Shown piece after piece: positions 20,421-32,032 of a DNA stretch of 64,000 nt. The notes beneath the pieces were generated by a model. The model worked only from the letters and a program-made list of their open reading frames with translations. It was not told the origin of the DNA and ran no database searches. Within the stretch, counting starts at the first letter, position 1; every line of letters starts with the position of its first letter. Source of the stretch: Avena insularis (taxonomy: Eukaryota; Streptophyta; Magnoliopsida; Poales; Poaceae); NCBI GenBank assembly GCA_023614405.1, contig CM042690.1:663160802-663224801 (forward strand). The letters run 5' to 3'. The position numbers and the translations under genes were made by a program.

Positions 20421-22156
20421 CTAGCTAATTGTCTGTGCGTTGCTACGGAGACGAAAATCGAACATGCAAAAACATTTTTTTCAAGTAACATGACGACAAA
20501 TACCGTCTCTGTGGCTTGTCCCTTTCAACCATCTTGTACTCCTCCGAACCAACTTTAACCGCTAAGGCGTCTTATTTTACCCCTACGCTACAAAGGATCA
20601 ATATTTTTATGATTCCTTTGATTGTTGCCTCTTCAGACGTGGTTATTTCATATAAAAATATTTTTCTTTGGCTATACGCTCCTACTATTTTTACTAAAAG
20701 TACATAAATATAAGTTGTGCAATAGCGTATAATATGTAATCGGAATAACACCAATCCATCGTGGTGCTGCTAAATAAGTTGATCCGATTGGTAAAATTTT
20801 AGACTAACCAGGCCATTTAAATAACTGTTTATCTTCCTCTTTTACTTGTGCTCCTGCTTGGCGAAGTTCTCAAATTATTGCCATGGTCTCTAGTCAAAAC
20901 AAGTGCAGAAGCTGTGAAAGCATGCTGCGCTGAAAACATGAAAATAAAAGATGGACGAAATCTTGGTAAAATCTCTCAAGAACTAAAGAATGTTGACTAC
21001 ATGCTTGGTCACCGAACATAATTTGGACAACAAAAGAAGACCGGTGAATACTTGATGATAAATTGTACTCCCTCCGATTCAAATTAATTGACTCAAATTT
21101 GTCTAGATTTGGATGTATCTAGCGCTAAAACAATACCAGAATCTGAATAAATCTGAATCAATTAATTGAATCGAAGAATACACCATTAGTGTTTCTATTT
21201 CCGTAGTTAAAAGTTTAGATGTGTAAAACAGGACAAAAGAAGAGTGCTCTCCTAGTAGATAAGTGCATGTGGGGATAGATATTCCGTTGGAGATCAAAAA
21301 CTCCACCCAAAGATGCAACCACTGAGTTGAGCGTCAGAATCTGATGCAACCAAGGCCTGCCTCCTCTCCTGTGCGCGTGGGAGCAAACGGCGGTGCGGCG
21401 GCCAGAGATGCGCGCGGGGAGGAACAGAAGTCCAGCTTCGTCGTGCGAGCGTGCAGGTCCTGACAGGCTAAGCACACACGCGCGCCTGCAGTGAGCGGAC
21501 GCTGCCTCCGGCCCTCGAACTCGCCACCCTCTTGATTGATAAGCCCCACCACGCGCCCCTGCGGCAAGCCAACGCCACCTCCACGCGCACCTGCGGCGAG
21601 CGGACGCTACCTCCGGCCTCCATCTCCGCCTCGCGTGCGCGTCCTGGCGTGGGAGCGCGCAGGTCCGCTGCGAGATGTGTATCACTGTATGTTTCCTCGC
21701 AGATGCAAGCTAGCTGGTAGTTGCGGTCCATGTTTTGCTAGCTAGCTGCTCATGTCTGAACCATGCTGTAGGTGGTCCGCGAGCGCGGCGGCGCTGCCCG
21801 GCTCCCGGCGAGCTCCCGCTGACGGCCGGCTCCATCTCCCACACACCTTCCGCCGGGGAGGTCGTGCAGGACGAGGGGAACTCGCCCGCACTCGACGTCC
21901 TCGTTGCAGGAGTAGAGGCGCGACTACCAACCAGCGCCCCGATTGCTCTGCTCTATAGGGAGATGGCGCCTAGCGTGCGTGCGCGGCGTGGCCCTCCGCC
22001 TCGGGTCGGCTCCCCGCATCCAACCAGGCAACCAGCGTCGGATGGGACGACTCGTCACGCGCATGGATTGGACGGTGGAAAAGACGGACGGAAACGTACT
22101 TTTGGCTGACGGAAACGTATTGAACGAACCTATCTCTAGAGTTTTTATAGTAAAGA
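20421..22156 (-). mobile_element. Helitron H4
   Basis: The 3' end at 20421 reads CTAG, four bases, then TGTCTGTGCGTTGCTACGGAG on the plus strand; the hairpin is weakened by substitutions. The 5' end at 22156 (TTTTATAGTAAAGA) differs from consensus at two positions. Only TA separates H3 from H4, the same arrangement as at H4/H5. The length of 1736 bp includes a Stowaway MITE. The core at 21350-22050 is GC-rich with open frames but no domain. It is non-autonomous. Confidence 0.83.
21068..21178. mobile_element. Stowaway MITE
   Basis: It begins CTCCCTCCGATTCAAATTAAT and ends ATCAATTAATTGAATCGAAGAA, with TA at 21066-21067 and 21179-21180. The inverted repeats are diverged. Confidence 0.85.
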
Positions 22157-22158
22157 TA

Positions 22159-24050
22159 CTAGCAAAATGCCCGCGTGTTGCGACAGAAAAAGTTAGTCTT
22201 TGTTATACCGGTGATGAGTTTTTTTAAAAATCAGTGGCATGTCGCAGTATAGACAGTTTTTTTTAACTTGTCTAGTGACATACGCTTTTCAATATTTTAT
22301 TTTTCGCATCATCATGCATATTTTTGACTGTAAAAATATTTTCGCAAAAGCCTATTTTGTTTTTACATCACTTCTTTTCTTTCATTTCAAAATAAAGCCC
22401 ATGACTTTCTGGATATTTTGTCTGCGATAAAAACTATTTACAAAAGTCTCTTACTATAATAAAATAAATAAAAATGTTTCAGTAGGGCACAAGTGGCCCA
22501 ACCGGAGACCACCTCTAACACTAATCCTAAAAACACACCCGAACCAGCCTCACCACACCACGAACCCACACACTTCAACACGTCTCACACCCAGGAACAC
22601 ACACGCGCAACACAACAAGCACCTGCGGCCACCACACCGCGCATCACATTTGCAACGAGCCCCCCTCCCCCCTCCCCTCCCCCGCGCCGCCGGAAAGAAC
22701 GCCATCGGGTCCCTTAGCCCCCAACCTCTCTCCTCCCGAACAGAGCCCAGAGCCCGAGAGCCTCCATGTTCGATCCCTGCGGTGAGAGTGTGCCCAGCGC
22801 CACCCGACCGCCGCCCAAACCACATCGTCTCTATGGCCGTCTAAGGCTGAGGAGAAATCCTCCTCTTGCGCCGCCACCTTCCTTCCTCGCCGGCCGTTGT
22901 TGCTGACTCCCACCCATCTCCGGCAGTCTCCAACCTCTCTCTCCTCCCGAACAGAGTCTTATTGAATTGGTTCGCGTCTCGGTTAAAAGAGACAACTGTT
23001 TCTAGCCATATAATTTGTTTTCGGACAACCGTGTAAATTAACACATTGAATCATGAATTAGAAAAAGCACAGTGTAAGCAGTTTTGTTTTTACTCATTTA
23101 TTTACATTTGTGAATCGTAGGTCCATAAACGGAGCCCACATATGACCCAAAGTTTTTATTTTATTTTCAGCAACAACTGCTAGTCCTCCAAACTCCTCAC
23201 CCCCCTGTCTTCCCCGTGAGAGTTGTCTACTCTCCCTTCATGAAGACCAAAATCCTGATGAGGAGACGCGACCAATACTCGAATTTAGCATCTTGTTCTC
23301 ATCTTCGTTGAGGAGACGACCAATACTCGACCGCGAGCCCAGTGTTTTTTTCCTCCCCATTGTTGTCCTTGTCCGATCCCGACGAGCGCCCAACACCGCC
23401 TCCCTCTCGCGTCCATCCATCCTCTCTTCCGGAGCCCCGCCGTCCTCCTCCCATGGCGCTTCAACTTCCAAACTCGCCCTCCTGTTGTGCTCTGTACCGT
23501 CCAGGTTCCCCACAAGTCCCCACCGCCAGCAGCTATGTGCCTGCCCGCCAATCTTTGATTACACAATCCCTTTTAATTACATTACAGCCAAGTACTCCTT
23601 CCTTTGTGCTCCCTCTTCGCTACTTGCTGTTCTGCGAGTCGGCTTTGTGGTACTCCAAACAAATTGGGAACGTTTATAAATCAGTACGCCACCTTGTAAG
23701 AAACCGAGGTGGGACTAAACTGTCATATTCTAGCTGTGTACTCAGCTTATCGAGCGAGGTACCGGGCGTTCTTTGTCTTGTTGGGCTTAGGCCGCGTATG
23801 CCCGGGCCGGGTATGCGCATGCAATCATACGGCAACAAATAGGGACATTGGTGCGTTATATACGTGTTTTGGTGTGCAACAAAATAGAAAATAGCGTCTG
23901 GGCCGGCCAACACCCAGGGGATACGTGATTGAACTCGTTTTTCACTTATAGGTAGTATTTGGTGTAATATAAAATTTAGTGGGAGGATAAAACGATCTAA
24001 AAAAGAGTTGGACCGGAAGGAACAAACCGTTCTTTATTATTAGGTATAGA
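22159..24050 (-). mobile_element. Helitron H5
   Basis: The 3' end at 22159 reads CTAG, four bases, then TGCCCGCGTGTTGCGACAG on the plus strand. The 5' end is near 24050 (TTAGGTATAGA) and runs into an AT microsatellite. The length is about 1.9 kb. The shared subterminal motif is present as GGATAAAACGATCTAAAA (about 23985-24002). The core has a CACA-rich edge (22530-22640) and a GC-rich segment (22640-23540). No Rep/helicase is present. Confidence 0.8.
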
Positions 24051-24072
24051 TATAGATATATATATATATAGA
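24051..24072. repeat. AT microsatellite at a Helitron end
   Basis: TATAGATATATATATATAGA-type repeat directly abuts the H5 5' end. Confidence 0.85.
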
Positions 24073-24617
24073 TAAAAAAAGTTTATATTAAAAATGTTCA
24101 AATTTAAATTTTTAGATTTAAAAATGTGTAGATATGAAAAATATTCAAATCTAAAAAGAATTTTTTAAAAAAGTTAGATTTAAAAAATATTCATATAAGA
24201 AAAATATTAAAAGTTGAAATTTGTTCATATATAAAAGGGGAACCCCAGAAAACGAACCAAGGAAAAACCTCAAAAACCCACGAAGAACAAAAAAAAAACT
24301 ACTGAAAAAACCATCAAACACTAGATCCTAAATGGGCCGGTCTTTAGGCGATGCACTGGGCAGGATATAGGTTTTTCCGGGGCGCGCCAGGGAGGAGGGT
24401 CCATGGGCATGGCTCTTATCTGGAATCCACATAGCCCATAGCCATATCTCACATTGTCAATCTTTTAGCCAGGGCAGAATACTCATGTCTGTTTCTCTGT
24501 CTCATCGTGGGCCGAAAGTAAATCAGCTTGAGGCATCACCTCAGTTAAGCATTCTTCTGATAAAAGGCCAATAAAAGAGAGAATAAGCTTGTGGTAAAAA
24601 GAAGAGAGAGACTAAAG
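24073..24617. other. AT-rich to mixed spacer, no gene seen
   Basis: 24073-24235 is AAATTTTAGA-type AT-rich sequence. 24236-24420 contains A-rich tracts and GGGCCGG, as at the ends of some grass DNA transposons, but I could not fix a boundary. No coding signal is seen. Confidence 0.4.
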
Positions 24618-24619
24618 TA

Positions 24620-24705
24620 CTCCCTTTGACCCATATTAGTTGACTTAGATACAGATGTATCTAGTCATAGACAAATGTGAGTCAACTAATATGGGTCGGA
24701 AGGAG
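24620..24705. mobile_element. Short Stowaway MITE
   Basis: The 86-bp element begins CTCCCTTTGACCCATATTAG and ends CTAATATGGGTCGGAAGGAG, a near-perfect inverted repeat flanked by TA (24618-24619 and 24706-24707). It could fold into one long hairpin. Confidence 0.93.
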
Positions 24706-24707
24706 TA

Positions 24708-26270
24708 CACTTTATTCTCCGATCAAATGAAGCAAGGACCTAATAACGCGTATGTGCCTCTCTGATCAAATGACCGCACTGAGAAAAACTCTATTGCCCA
24801 TGCTGTTGTGTGCGCCCGAATTACCCTACTTATTACCGTATGATTAGCAAGTCTGAGCTACTAGCACGGTCCTTTTCCCGGTCACGCTTGGCTTCCAACT
24901 TTTCCCTTCTTTCGATAAATAAAGAGCACACGCACCCCCCATGCTCTGTTTGCTCCACCTGTGCCCATCGAGACCGACCGCACCGCAGGCGCGAGATCCG
25001 GGTCGGGAAACCGTGCGCGCGCGGCGTCTTTGCGTCGTCCCCAAGCGTTCCACTTCCACCGATCGGTTTCGATTCCCTGGACAAGAAAACAAAGTTCCCC
25101 TGCCTCTGCGAAGCATGTCCACTGCGGTTCCGAGAAGAACCAGGACAGACAGACAGACAGACCGACGGCTAACCCCAGTTAATTAGACTGCACAACAAAA
25201 GGCTAGGAATTAGGGAACAATCGGAATCAATCGTCAATCAAATAGTAGTCTACTAGCCGACGCAGATGCATAGACTTGCACACCACACACCGCACGTTCC
25301 ACCGTGATGTGACCGACGCTTGATTCCTCTGTCTCAGAAGACTACTGCTAGTTTTATGTACTTGCTGTTAATTACTAAGCTCTATTCTGTCAGGGCGATG
25401 GTTATTTTATATCCTCTCCCAGGAGGAGCAAATGCGGCGGGTGTCTGTCAGGGGCGAGTCATCATCCTACGATTTCGGCTGTTCCTGTCCTGAGAGGGGC
25501 AAAGCAAAACAGATGGCGATCTCGCTATAGGTAGTTGCGGATTGTACTACCAGTACTTTGGAGGTGAGTGCGAGCGTAACCTCGAGTCCAAACTACTACT
25601 GCACGATCATTACGGGTTTTCGCTGGTATTAGGTTAGGAGCTGCGTTCCCTTCACGGCTAACGCAGAAAGATGCCTAGTGCATGTGAGTTTGACAGCCAC
25701 AGTTCAGTCGGCAGTACAAGGTCCGGTGCTCAGCTGACGTGCACTGATCGGCATATGGTCAACTATGGGACATGTACCTACCACGAGAGCAGGACTGCTG
25801 GGCCGCATTTGTCGGTGGTAACAGAAGCTCTGTTAAGAAAGAAAGAGGTCAGAAGTTGATGGTCCATGCGTTTGTTTCAGAAAAGGAGTATCAGGCAATG
25901 GGTGTAGGAGTAACCGACAGTTGGATGGTCTGCTGATACTGTACAAGAATTTGCTTCTCAGAAAGAATGGACAAATGATTCCGATTATAAAGGATCCGAT
26001 ACTTGGCAAGTCATTCAAGTGGTAAACTGGTAACGTTGCTGGGAGTAGACATGTTCAAACCTCAGTCCAGGGCACGATTGGAAGTTGGAAAACCCGATTC
26101 GAAAATGGCAAGCATGATCCTAGCCCGGTTCAAAGCAAGTAAAATCGGTCTATTTTGATTTTATTGGAAAAAAGAATTGTATAATTGGAATCATTGTTTG
26201 ATAAATACTGTATCTAACCCATTTTGGTTTTGGCCTTTCTGGCTGAAAAATCATAGGCCTGGCCCACCGC
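24708..26270. other. Possibly low-copy spacer, no gene supported
   Basis: The segment 24900-25190 is GC-rich and has open frames on both strands (120 codons at 24810-25172), but none is protein-like. The rest has balanced composition and no recognised repeat. A single-copy origin, such as a gene-flank remnant, is possible. Confidence 0.35.
25144..25162. repeat. ACAG microsatellite
   Basis: About four and a half copies of ACAG are present (ACAGACAGACAGACAGACC). Confidence 0.9.
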
Positions 26271-27960
26271 CGACAATGACTGGGGGGGAGGGGGTGACTT
26301 GGACATCTTCAGTAGCTCGGTGATCATCTCTTATGTGAAGTATATAAATGTGTCATGTTACTTAGAGACCATCCCAATAAATTGCAATATTTTACAACAA
26401 ATTACATATTTTATATAGTGAGGATTTAGTACGGTAGGTCTCACTTTTATTGAAGTTAAATGAGTCTACACGGATAAGGGTATAAGAATGGATGGTCCGT
26501 GTGTTGATTTGAGTGAAGAGATGGTAGATGGTTTCATCGTCTGGTATCATTGGCTCTATGCCATATTAAGTTCTATATGGATGATTCACATTTTTTTGAT
26601 AGTATAGCTTAGCACACAACATTCAAATTTTATTTTGTGGCATTATACATCATTATACTAATTCAAATTAGGATTGGACTCCACTAATTTGGGTGTTTCA
26701 TTGGTGTTGTAACAAAAATATCTGATACAACTATTTGCTAGTTCAAAGGTCTAAAACAAAGTGCAGTTAACCAGTAAACCCCATTATTTATGTGGAATAT
26801 CATGGTCCATCTCCATCAGAAGCTTTATTTTCGAGCTCATTGTTTTGTTGGTGGTGGCATTCGATTGTTAGTGACCCCTTTTCTTATTAGTTTCTTTAAT
26901 TCAATTTACTTTCTCTCCGAGTATTCCACTTCTCTAATTCTTCAACCATAAATTCGGTTGCCACCGATAGAATATCAAGTAGATATGATAATTTGTTCAT
27001 TTATAATTATTTATGTATTTTGATTCACTACAATTTGAAACTATTCCACATTTTTGGTTGGTCGGTCACATGTGATATCCTTCAACACTCAATAAAATGT
27101 TAGCAACGTAATTAGTAGATTTGTTTCTTAGGCGAGCAACTAAACATTGACATAATTGTCTTTGCTATATTACTATTGTATACATGTGCATGATTCATAA
27201 AATGAACTCGAACTTTGTTCATATGGATTACATTTTATTTAGTTCAAGTATGAGTAATTAAAATTTTCACTGAGAGATATGTCTTTTCTAAAAGTAACAA
27301 GTGTAAGTAAATGCATGCCTGAAGCATGTATATGTTGAATAGTGTTTTCTTGATATGTGTTAGAGCCTATTTCTATATATCATAATTATTATTGTAGTAC
27401 AATGTCGCAAATATATCAGTATCAAACAAATATCTCAAGGGGTGTTTCTAGAGATTCTTTAATATCTATCTTAGATGTAATTACTATAATAGAGAATTTT
27501 AGGTTGTATGAGGACATACTCTTGAAACTCTCCACTATACATGGATGTCAAAACTTATAAAAAAAATCTCGTCATCATGTCCCTTTGATATTTATACTAG
27601 CTAGATCGTGTAACCTAAAAAACACAAGGTATTCTTCTATCTCATACTTCAAAATAGACCGACACCGTAGAAATGTTGCACATAAAGAAATTGTTCTCGT
27701 AACACTTATGCTAGCTCAAGGGTGGAACACTCTTGATGGTTGATACATGGTATTGTTGAGTATATGAGATATTTTACATTATTTTTAATAGAGAAATAAA
27801 CTAGATACACATGATAAATTATCTATATAGATTAAATGAATCGATTATACTAAGAAAACAGATATGCACCCCGACAAATAAGATAAACATGGCATATCAA
27901 TCTCAGTTTGCAATACTATGACAATTTTTAATACTAGGGGCGAGAAAACATACAGAAGTA
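26271..27960. other. AT-rich spacer, no gene seen
   Basis: It starts with a G-run (TGGGGGGGAGGGGGTG, about 26281-26296) and then is AT-rich with many stops in all frames. The longest frame is 67 codons and has no recognisable domain. Confidence 0.4.
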
Positions 27961-28490
27961 GCTTTACAACGGGCTAAGTGCCACCGGCTAAAACAACGCC
28001 ATAGGATCTAGGGTTGCTCAGAGCAGTCATAGTGTCATCCGTAGCAATGTCAGTGTAGAGGTAGAAGGATTTGCTTGCCGAGTTGTCACACAAGTGGTTC
28101 TCCAAAAACCTTCTTCCCTCCCTTTCATACAATATCTCGAGAGATACGGTTTAGGAGGTCTACCATCCCAGTTCGTGGTGCATGTCGGGAAGCAGGATGG
28201 AAAAGACCTACAGGCGGTGATTTTTTTTTTGGCATGTCTCTCCGATGTGCATGGTAGATCAACAAATACATCATGCTTCTCCTATATAGCTAGCTAGGAG
28301 GACATTGGGTTAATCCCATGTTAGAATCTATAACAATGCCACAAACCAAGTAAAGCAGTACTACTCATAATTAACTAGATCTCTCTTTGTGCCCCTAGGG
28401 CTCGGATGTTAGACATAACATGTGATGATACAGTCAAAAGAGGGTAATAAAAGAAAATTGATAAACTCTCATCCTTATTCTTAGCGTCTA
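27961..28490. other. Unclassified spacer, no gene seen
   Basis: Mixed composition, with a run of ten or more T near 28210. Short frames (60-67 codons) are not protein-like. Confidence 0.35.
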
Positions 28491-29165
28491 GTGACTATGG
28501 TGGAAGAGGAAGTAGGCGAAGAAGATCACATGCATGAAAGTCTAGATCGTGTCAAAGGGGACGTATATGATGACACGGTGGAAAGGTACTTAGGTAGGAA
28601 AAACATAACCATTACGATGTATCGAGATCAAGATTTGTTCTTCCGCATGACGGGAAGATGCACTGGGCCCACTCGGTGAGATTACATCCATAAAGCTACA
28701 CAAACTATGACAAGATCATGAGGATGGAATATCACGGGAATGAGTTAAGCAACACTTGTTAGTAACGAGATTGAAAAAGTATGATGATACCAATGATCAG
28801 ATCTTGAAAAGGTCAGGTATCAAAGTAATAAAGGGAATTTGACTCGATGTTCATGGTTCAAACGATATTGATATCGTGGAATGCATAGGGGTCATTAAGG
28901 GTATCTAGATCCCGCCGATGATCATTGATCCGAGAGTCATCTTGATCATGTCTATGATGTTTCCGAACCATAGGGTAACACACTTAAGAGTTTTACAATG
29001 TTTGGAGATCATTTTGGAATCATCGGGGTCGCTGGAAGAAAGAGAAGAGAAAGCCGGAAGTGTTCCGTAAGAGAACTGGAATCATTTTGGGAGGATCCGA
29101 AAGGTGTTTCAGATCAAAAGTAATTAAATAATATGTATTTGATATTAGCTCAATGAATTAATATT
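28491..29165 (+). repeat. Degraded Copia LTR-like segment
   Basis: ATCGAGATCAAGATTTGTTC (28620-28639) and GGGCCCACTCGGTGAGAT (about 28666-28683), followed by GAGTTAAGCAACACTTG and GAACTGGAATC, parallel the middle of the Angela-type LTR in the same order. The ends are not definable and no target duplication was found. Confidence 0.5.
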
Positions 29166-29455
29166 TAAATTTAATTCTAAGGGGCAACCCAGCTTAATGG
29201 GCAAAACCTCGGAGGGAAATCCAACCCCCGGGTGAGCCTGTTCACATGCATGCATGATAACACTGGAAAATTAAGGTTTCTGCACCAGCTGCTATAGCTA
29301 GTTGGTGGAAAACTCCGCGGGCCGGGTACTAGAGGGAAAACTCGTGGAATCAGGATCAAATTTTGGTCTCCCATGTTGCTAGCTATGACCATATAAGGGA
29401 TAAAAATCTATTGGTCAACCGTCGATGTGGCAGGTTAAAGGGGGTGTTGGGAATA

Positions 29456-29737
29456 TGCCCTAGAGGCAATTATGTATGATGATATTCTCTAATGTATTCA
29501 TAAAATTATAAAGTTGTCCATGTATGAACATCAAATATGTATCACCGAATACGTGATTCAGTTGTGGAACTATATATTCATGATTGTTCATGGTAGTTTG
29601 TTCTTGGTCATTAAGGTTGTGCTAGACAACAACTTATACCAATGTGCAGTCGGCTGATGCCACAGTTCCACTTATTATAAGCATGGTGATGCCATTCCGA
29701 CTTACACGGATTTGGCTAAAGAACACAAGGTATTCTA
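29456..29737 (+). repeat. Copia LTR start fragment
   Basis: TGTTGGGAATATGCCCTAGA begins here, preceded by a purine tract (TTAAAGGGGG). This is the junction expected between an internal region and a 3' LTR of an Angela/BARE-like element. The similarity fades by about 29737 and no LTR end is found. Confidence 0.6.
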
Positions 29738-29806
29738 GTGCTAAAACAAGTGTAAATACATACGAATCTAAATAAATATGAGACAAGTTTTATGAAACAG
29801 GGGAGT
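29738..29806. mobile_element. Half of a Stowaway-like MITE
   Basis: Read in reverse, CACTCCCCTGTTTCATAAAAC leads into CTTGTCTCATATTTATTTAGA and GTTTTAGCACTAG, as in one arm of Triticeae Stowaway elements. The other arm is absent. Confidence 0.5.
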
Positions 29807-30089
29807 GCAAATTATTTTGTTGTCTCTAAATGATGTGGAGAAACTCAAAGAGTTAATGAGTGACTCAACCTTCATGAATGCCTTGATATGACTTTCTAAA
29901 GGCTAAAAATTAAGAGAAATTCTTATATGACACTACTCTCAAATATGATTCCTTATTTGACACTGAATATTTTCTCTTTCCTATTTGACCATTGTGTGAA
30001 TATGTTTCCTTATATGACACTTTCATCGGTTCCGTTAAATCATTCCATCAATTTTTATTCGGTTGGACCCAACTACCCTCGATTTAGTC

Positions 30090-30720
30090 GTTTGACTTAT
30101 CCATGTCTCCAAAATTTATTGGACCAACACTCCCGAGCCCGCACCCATCCTTGTCCCTGTCTCACGCACCCACCCACCTGAACCCTAGCAGCGGCAGTCG
30201 GTGGTTCGCTCATGGCCAGCGTGGCGGTAACAGTCGAGCCGCCATGGACCAAGTGACCCTTCGTGGGTGGCGCACTTGTGGCAGAAGCGGAGAACCAGCG
30301 CCACGGAGGCGGCCAAGGTTACTCTCGAGGGAGGGCAGGTGCGGATGGCGCCGAGGAGGGCGGACATGGAATCAGGTATGCTGGCTTTGCTGCAAGCGGA
30401 GGGAGAACAACCGCGACTGCCGGCGAGGATGGGGCGAACCTACGACGGCGACGTGATAGAGCTGGGGCTGATCAACGTGGATGGCAATGGCTACCGGCAA
30501 CGATGGGGCGGACCCACGACGGCTGGGCGCAGCCGGCGGGACGGAGCTAGAATGGACAGAGCGGCTTGGACCTGAGTTGTGCGCGGCCGACAACGACGCA
30601 TGACGAAATTGGGTTTGGCCGTCTAGGCATTGCGGCTGGGTCGCTGGGACGTGTGGTTCCTCTGTGCTTGATCTGAGGAACTAATTCTGATCCTTATTAG
30701 CGGAGAACAAAGTGGTGTTT
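30090..30720. other. GC-rich interior of the Mutator-like element
   Basis: Open frames overlap on both strands (117 codons at 30103-30456, 102 codons at 30267-30575), rich in Gly, Arg and Ala. No domain is recognised. The composition contrasts sharply with the AT-rich terminal repeats, as expected of a captured gene fragment, but the source is unknown. Confidence 0.45.
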
Positions 30721-30860
30721 TTTCCTTTATTTCCGGATTAGAATTGAGGTGCACAACACACATCACCAGATACGAACTGTGTGCAGGAATATTCCCTCAA
30801 AAAAAAACTGTGTGCAGAAATATGGTATCAAAATACAGGGCCAAGTCTCAAGTAATCACA

Positions 30861-32032
30861 GTTTTTTTTAAACGGAGCCAAAAGCTTTGCCTCACCATTT
30901 ATTAAGAAGAAATTGCTCAGTTTTTTAAGGAGAAAACCGGACAAAAACCTACAACAACACACCAACAATAGGACCAAACCCACCCGAACACCAACAACAC
31001 AAGGACAACACCCACACACCAACAAACAAGCCTAAGAGAAAATTCACAGAGCCACACAAACGAATACACCAAACACGACAGTCCTGCACCGTGCCGACGG
31101 GCATCCATCAAGTGAATGCATATGCATTTCCTGAAGTACCCCTTTTCTTGCTTGAATTCCCCTTCCCCAAGGCCGATCTTGGCCTAGCACCACCGCTCAT
31201 GGACTTAAGATTACAACCAATCGAATTGTTGGATCGAGGATAGGCAGCAGCCAAGGTGACAAGAAAATCACAAATCTCTCTGGCGACGACAGCTGCAGGC
31301 TGAGTAGTTAACACTCCTGACTTAGCAACCCCATCGTCTATGGGAACCACAAACCTGCTGGACCCTGGTGAGAGAGAGACAACAACATCGACACCAATAC
31401 CCTTCTCAAAGTCAAACGCCTGAGCCATCAGCAAGCTCATGCCCTCACACTCAGAGGCAGCCAACACAACAGGCTGTGACCACGGGCCACGAGGAAAGAG
31501 ACATCCATAGAGTTGATCTTTTTCAACCACATATGACTTTTGCTCAGACAAGCCAAGCGCAACCGAACCTTGCACCTTGGCAAGCGCCAGACCATCAGAA
31601 GGACATGTCTCCGTCGGCTCCAAAGAAACATCACCACACGCCAACAACATCTTGAGAGCCGCCACCTCCTCACGAAGGGGGCGAGTCACCTCCTCGATGT
31701 GGACTTCGACCAGTTGAAGGAGCTCCATACGCATCAAGGCAACCTGAGACTGAAAGAGAGATTCCAAAGTGGCGTTGACCTTGAACTGCTCGCAACACCT
31801 AGGAGAGGGGCTTGGCGGCACCGCTGCAACTGCTGACGAGTGACCCACAACCTCAGCCCAACTCCGGGGTGCCGAGGGACAGTGAGACTAAGCGGATGGA
31901 GAGAGGCTCCGTAGGCAGGGAGCACGAGCAATAGGAGAACGAGCAAGAGTGACCACCTCATCTCCAAGAGCGGCAGGAAAATGAGCACGACAGAAATGCT
32001 CACGATGACCAGGACAATGGCAACGGATGCAT
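30861..32032 (-). mobile_element. ORF1-only LINE retroposon
   Basis: An 11-bp target duplication, AAGTAATCACA, lies at 30850-30860 and 32033-32043. On the minus strand the 3' end reads AATAAATGGTGAGGCAAAGC, then CTCCGTTTAAAAAAAA, a LINE-type tail. Upstream is ORF1 and then directly a 3' untranslated region. The endonuclease/reverse transcriptase ORF2 is missing, so any movement relied on another LINE. The 5' end coincides with the zinc knuckle codons, so the copy is also 5'-truncated. Confidence 0.82.
31108..32031 (-). pseudogene. LINE ORF1 C-terminal part
   Basis: The frame opens at the target-site junction with a canonical CCHC zinc knuckle (C-X2-C-X4-H-X4-C, CIRCHCPGHREHFC, 31990-32031). 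It then continues in the same phase through one TAG (about 31887) into a 246-codon open stretch (31848-31108). That stretch has a helical region with Leu/Glu/Val periodicity (MELLQLVEVHIEEVTRPL), a VVPIDDGVAKSG block and an EICDFLVTLAAAYP block, which recur in grass LINE ORF1 proteins, and a basic C-terminus (GKGNSSKKRGTSG). ORF1 binds LINE RNA. Apart from the one stop codon the frame is remarkably open for a dead element. Confidence 0.75.

Noticed and set aside
24810..25172. 120-codon frame as a host gene
   Set aside because: Equal-length antisense frames overlap it, and there is no domain, no splice structure and no plausible start context.
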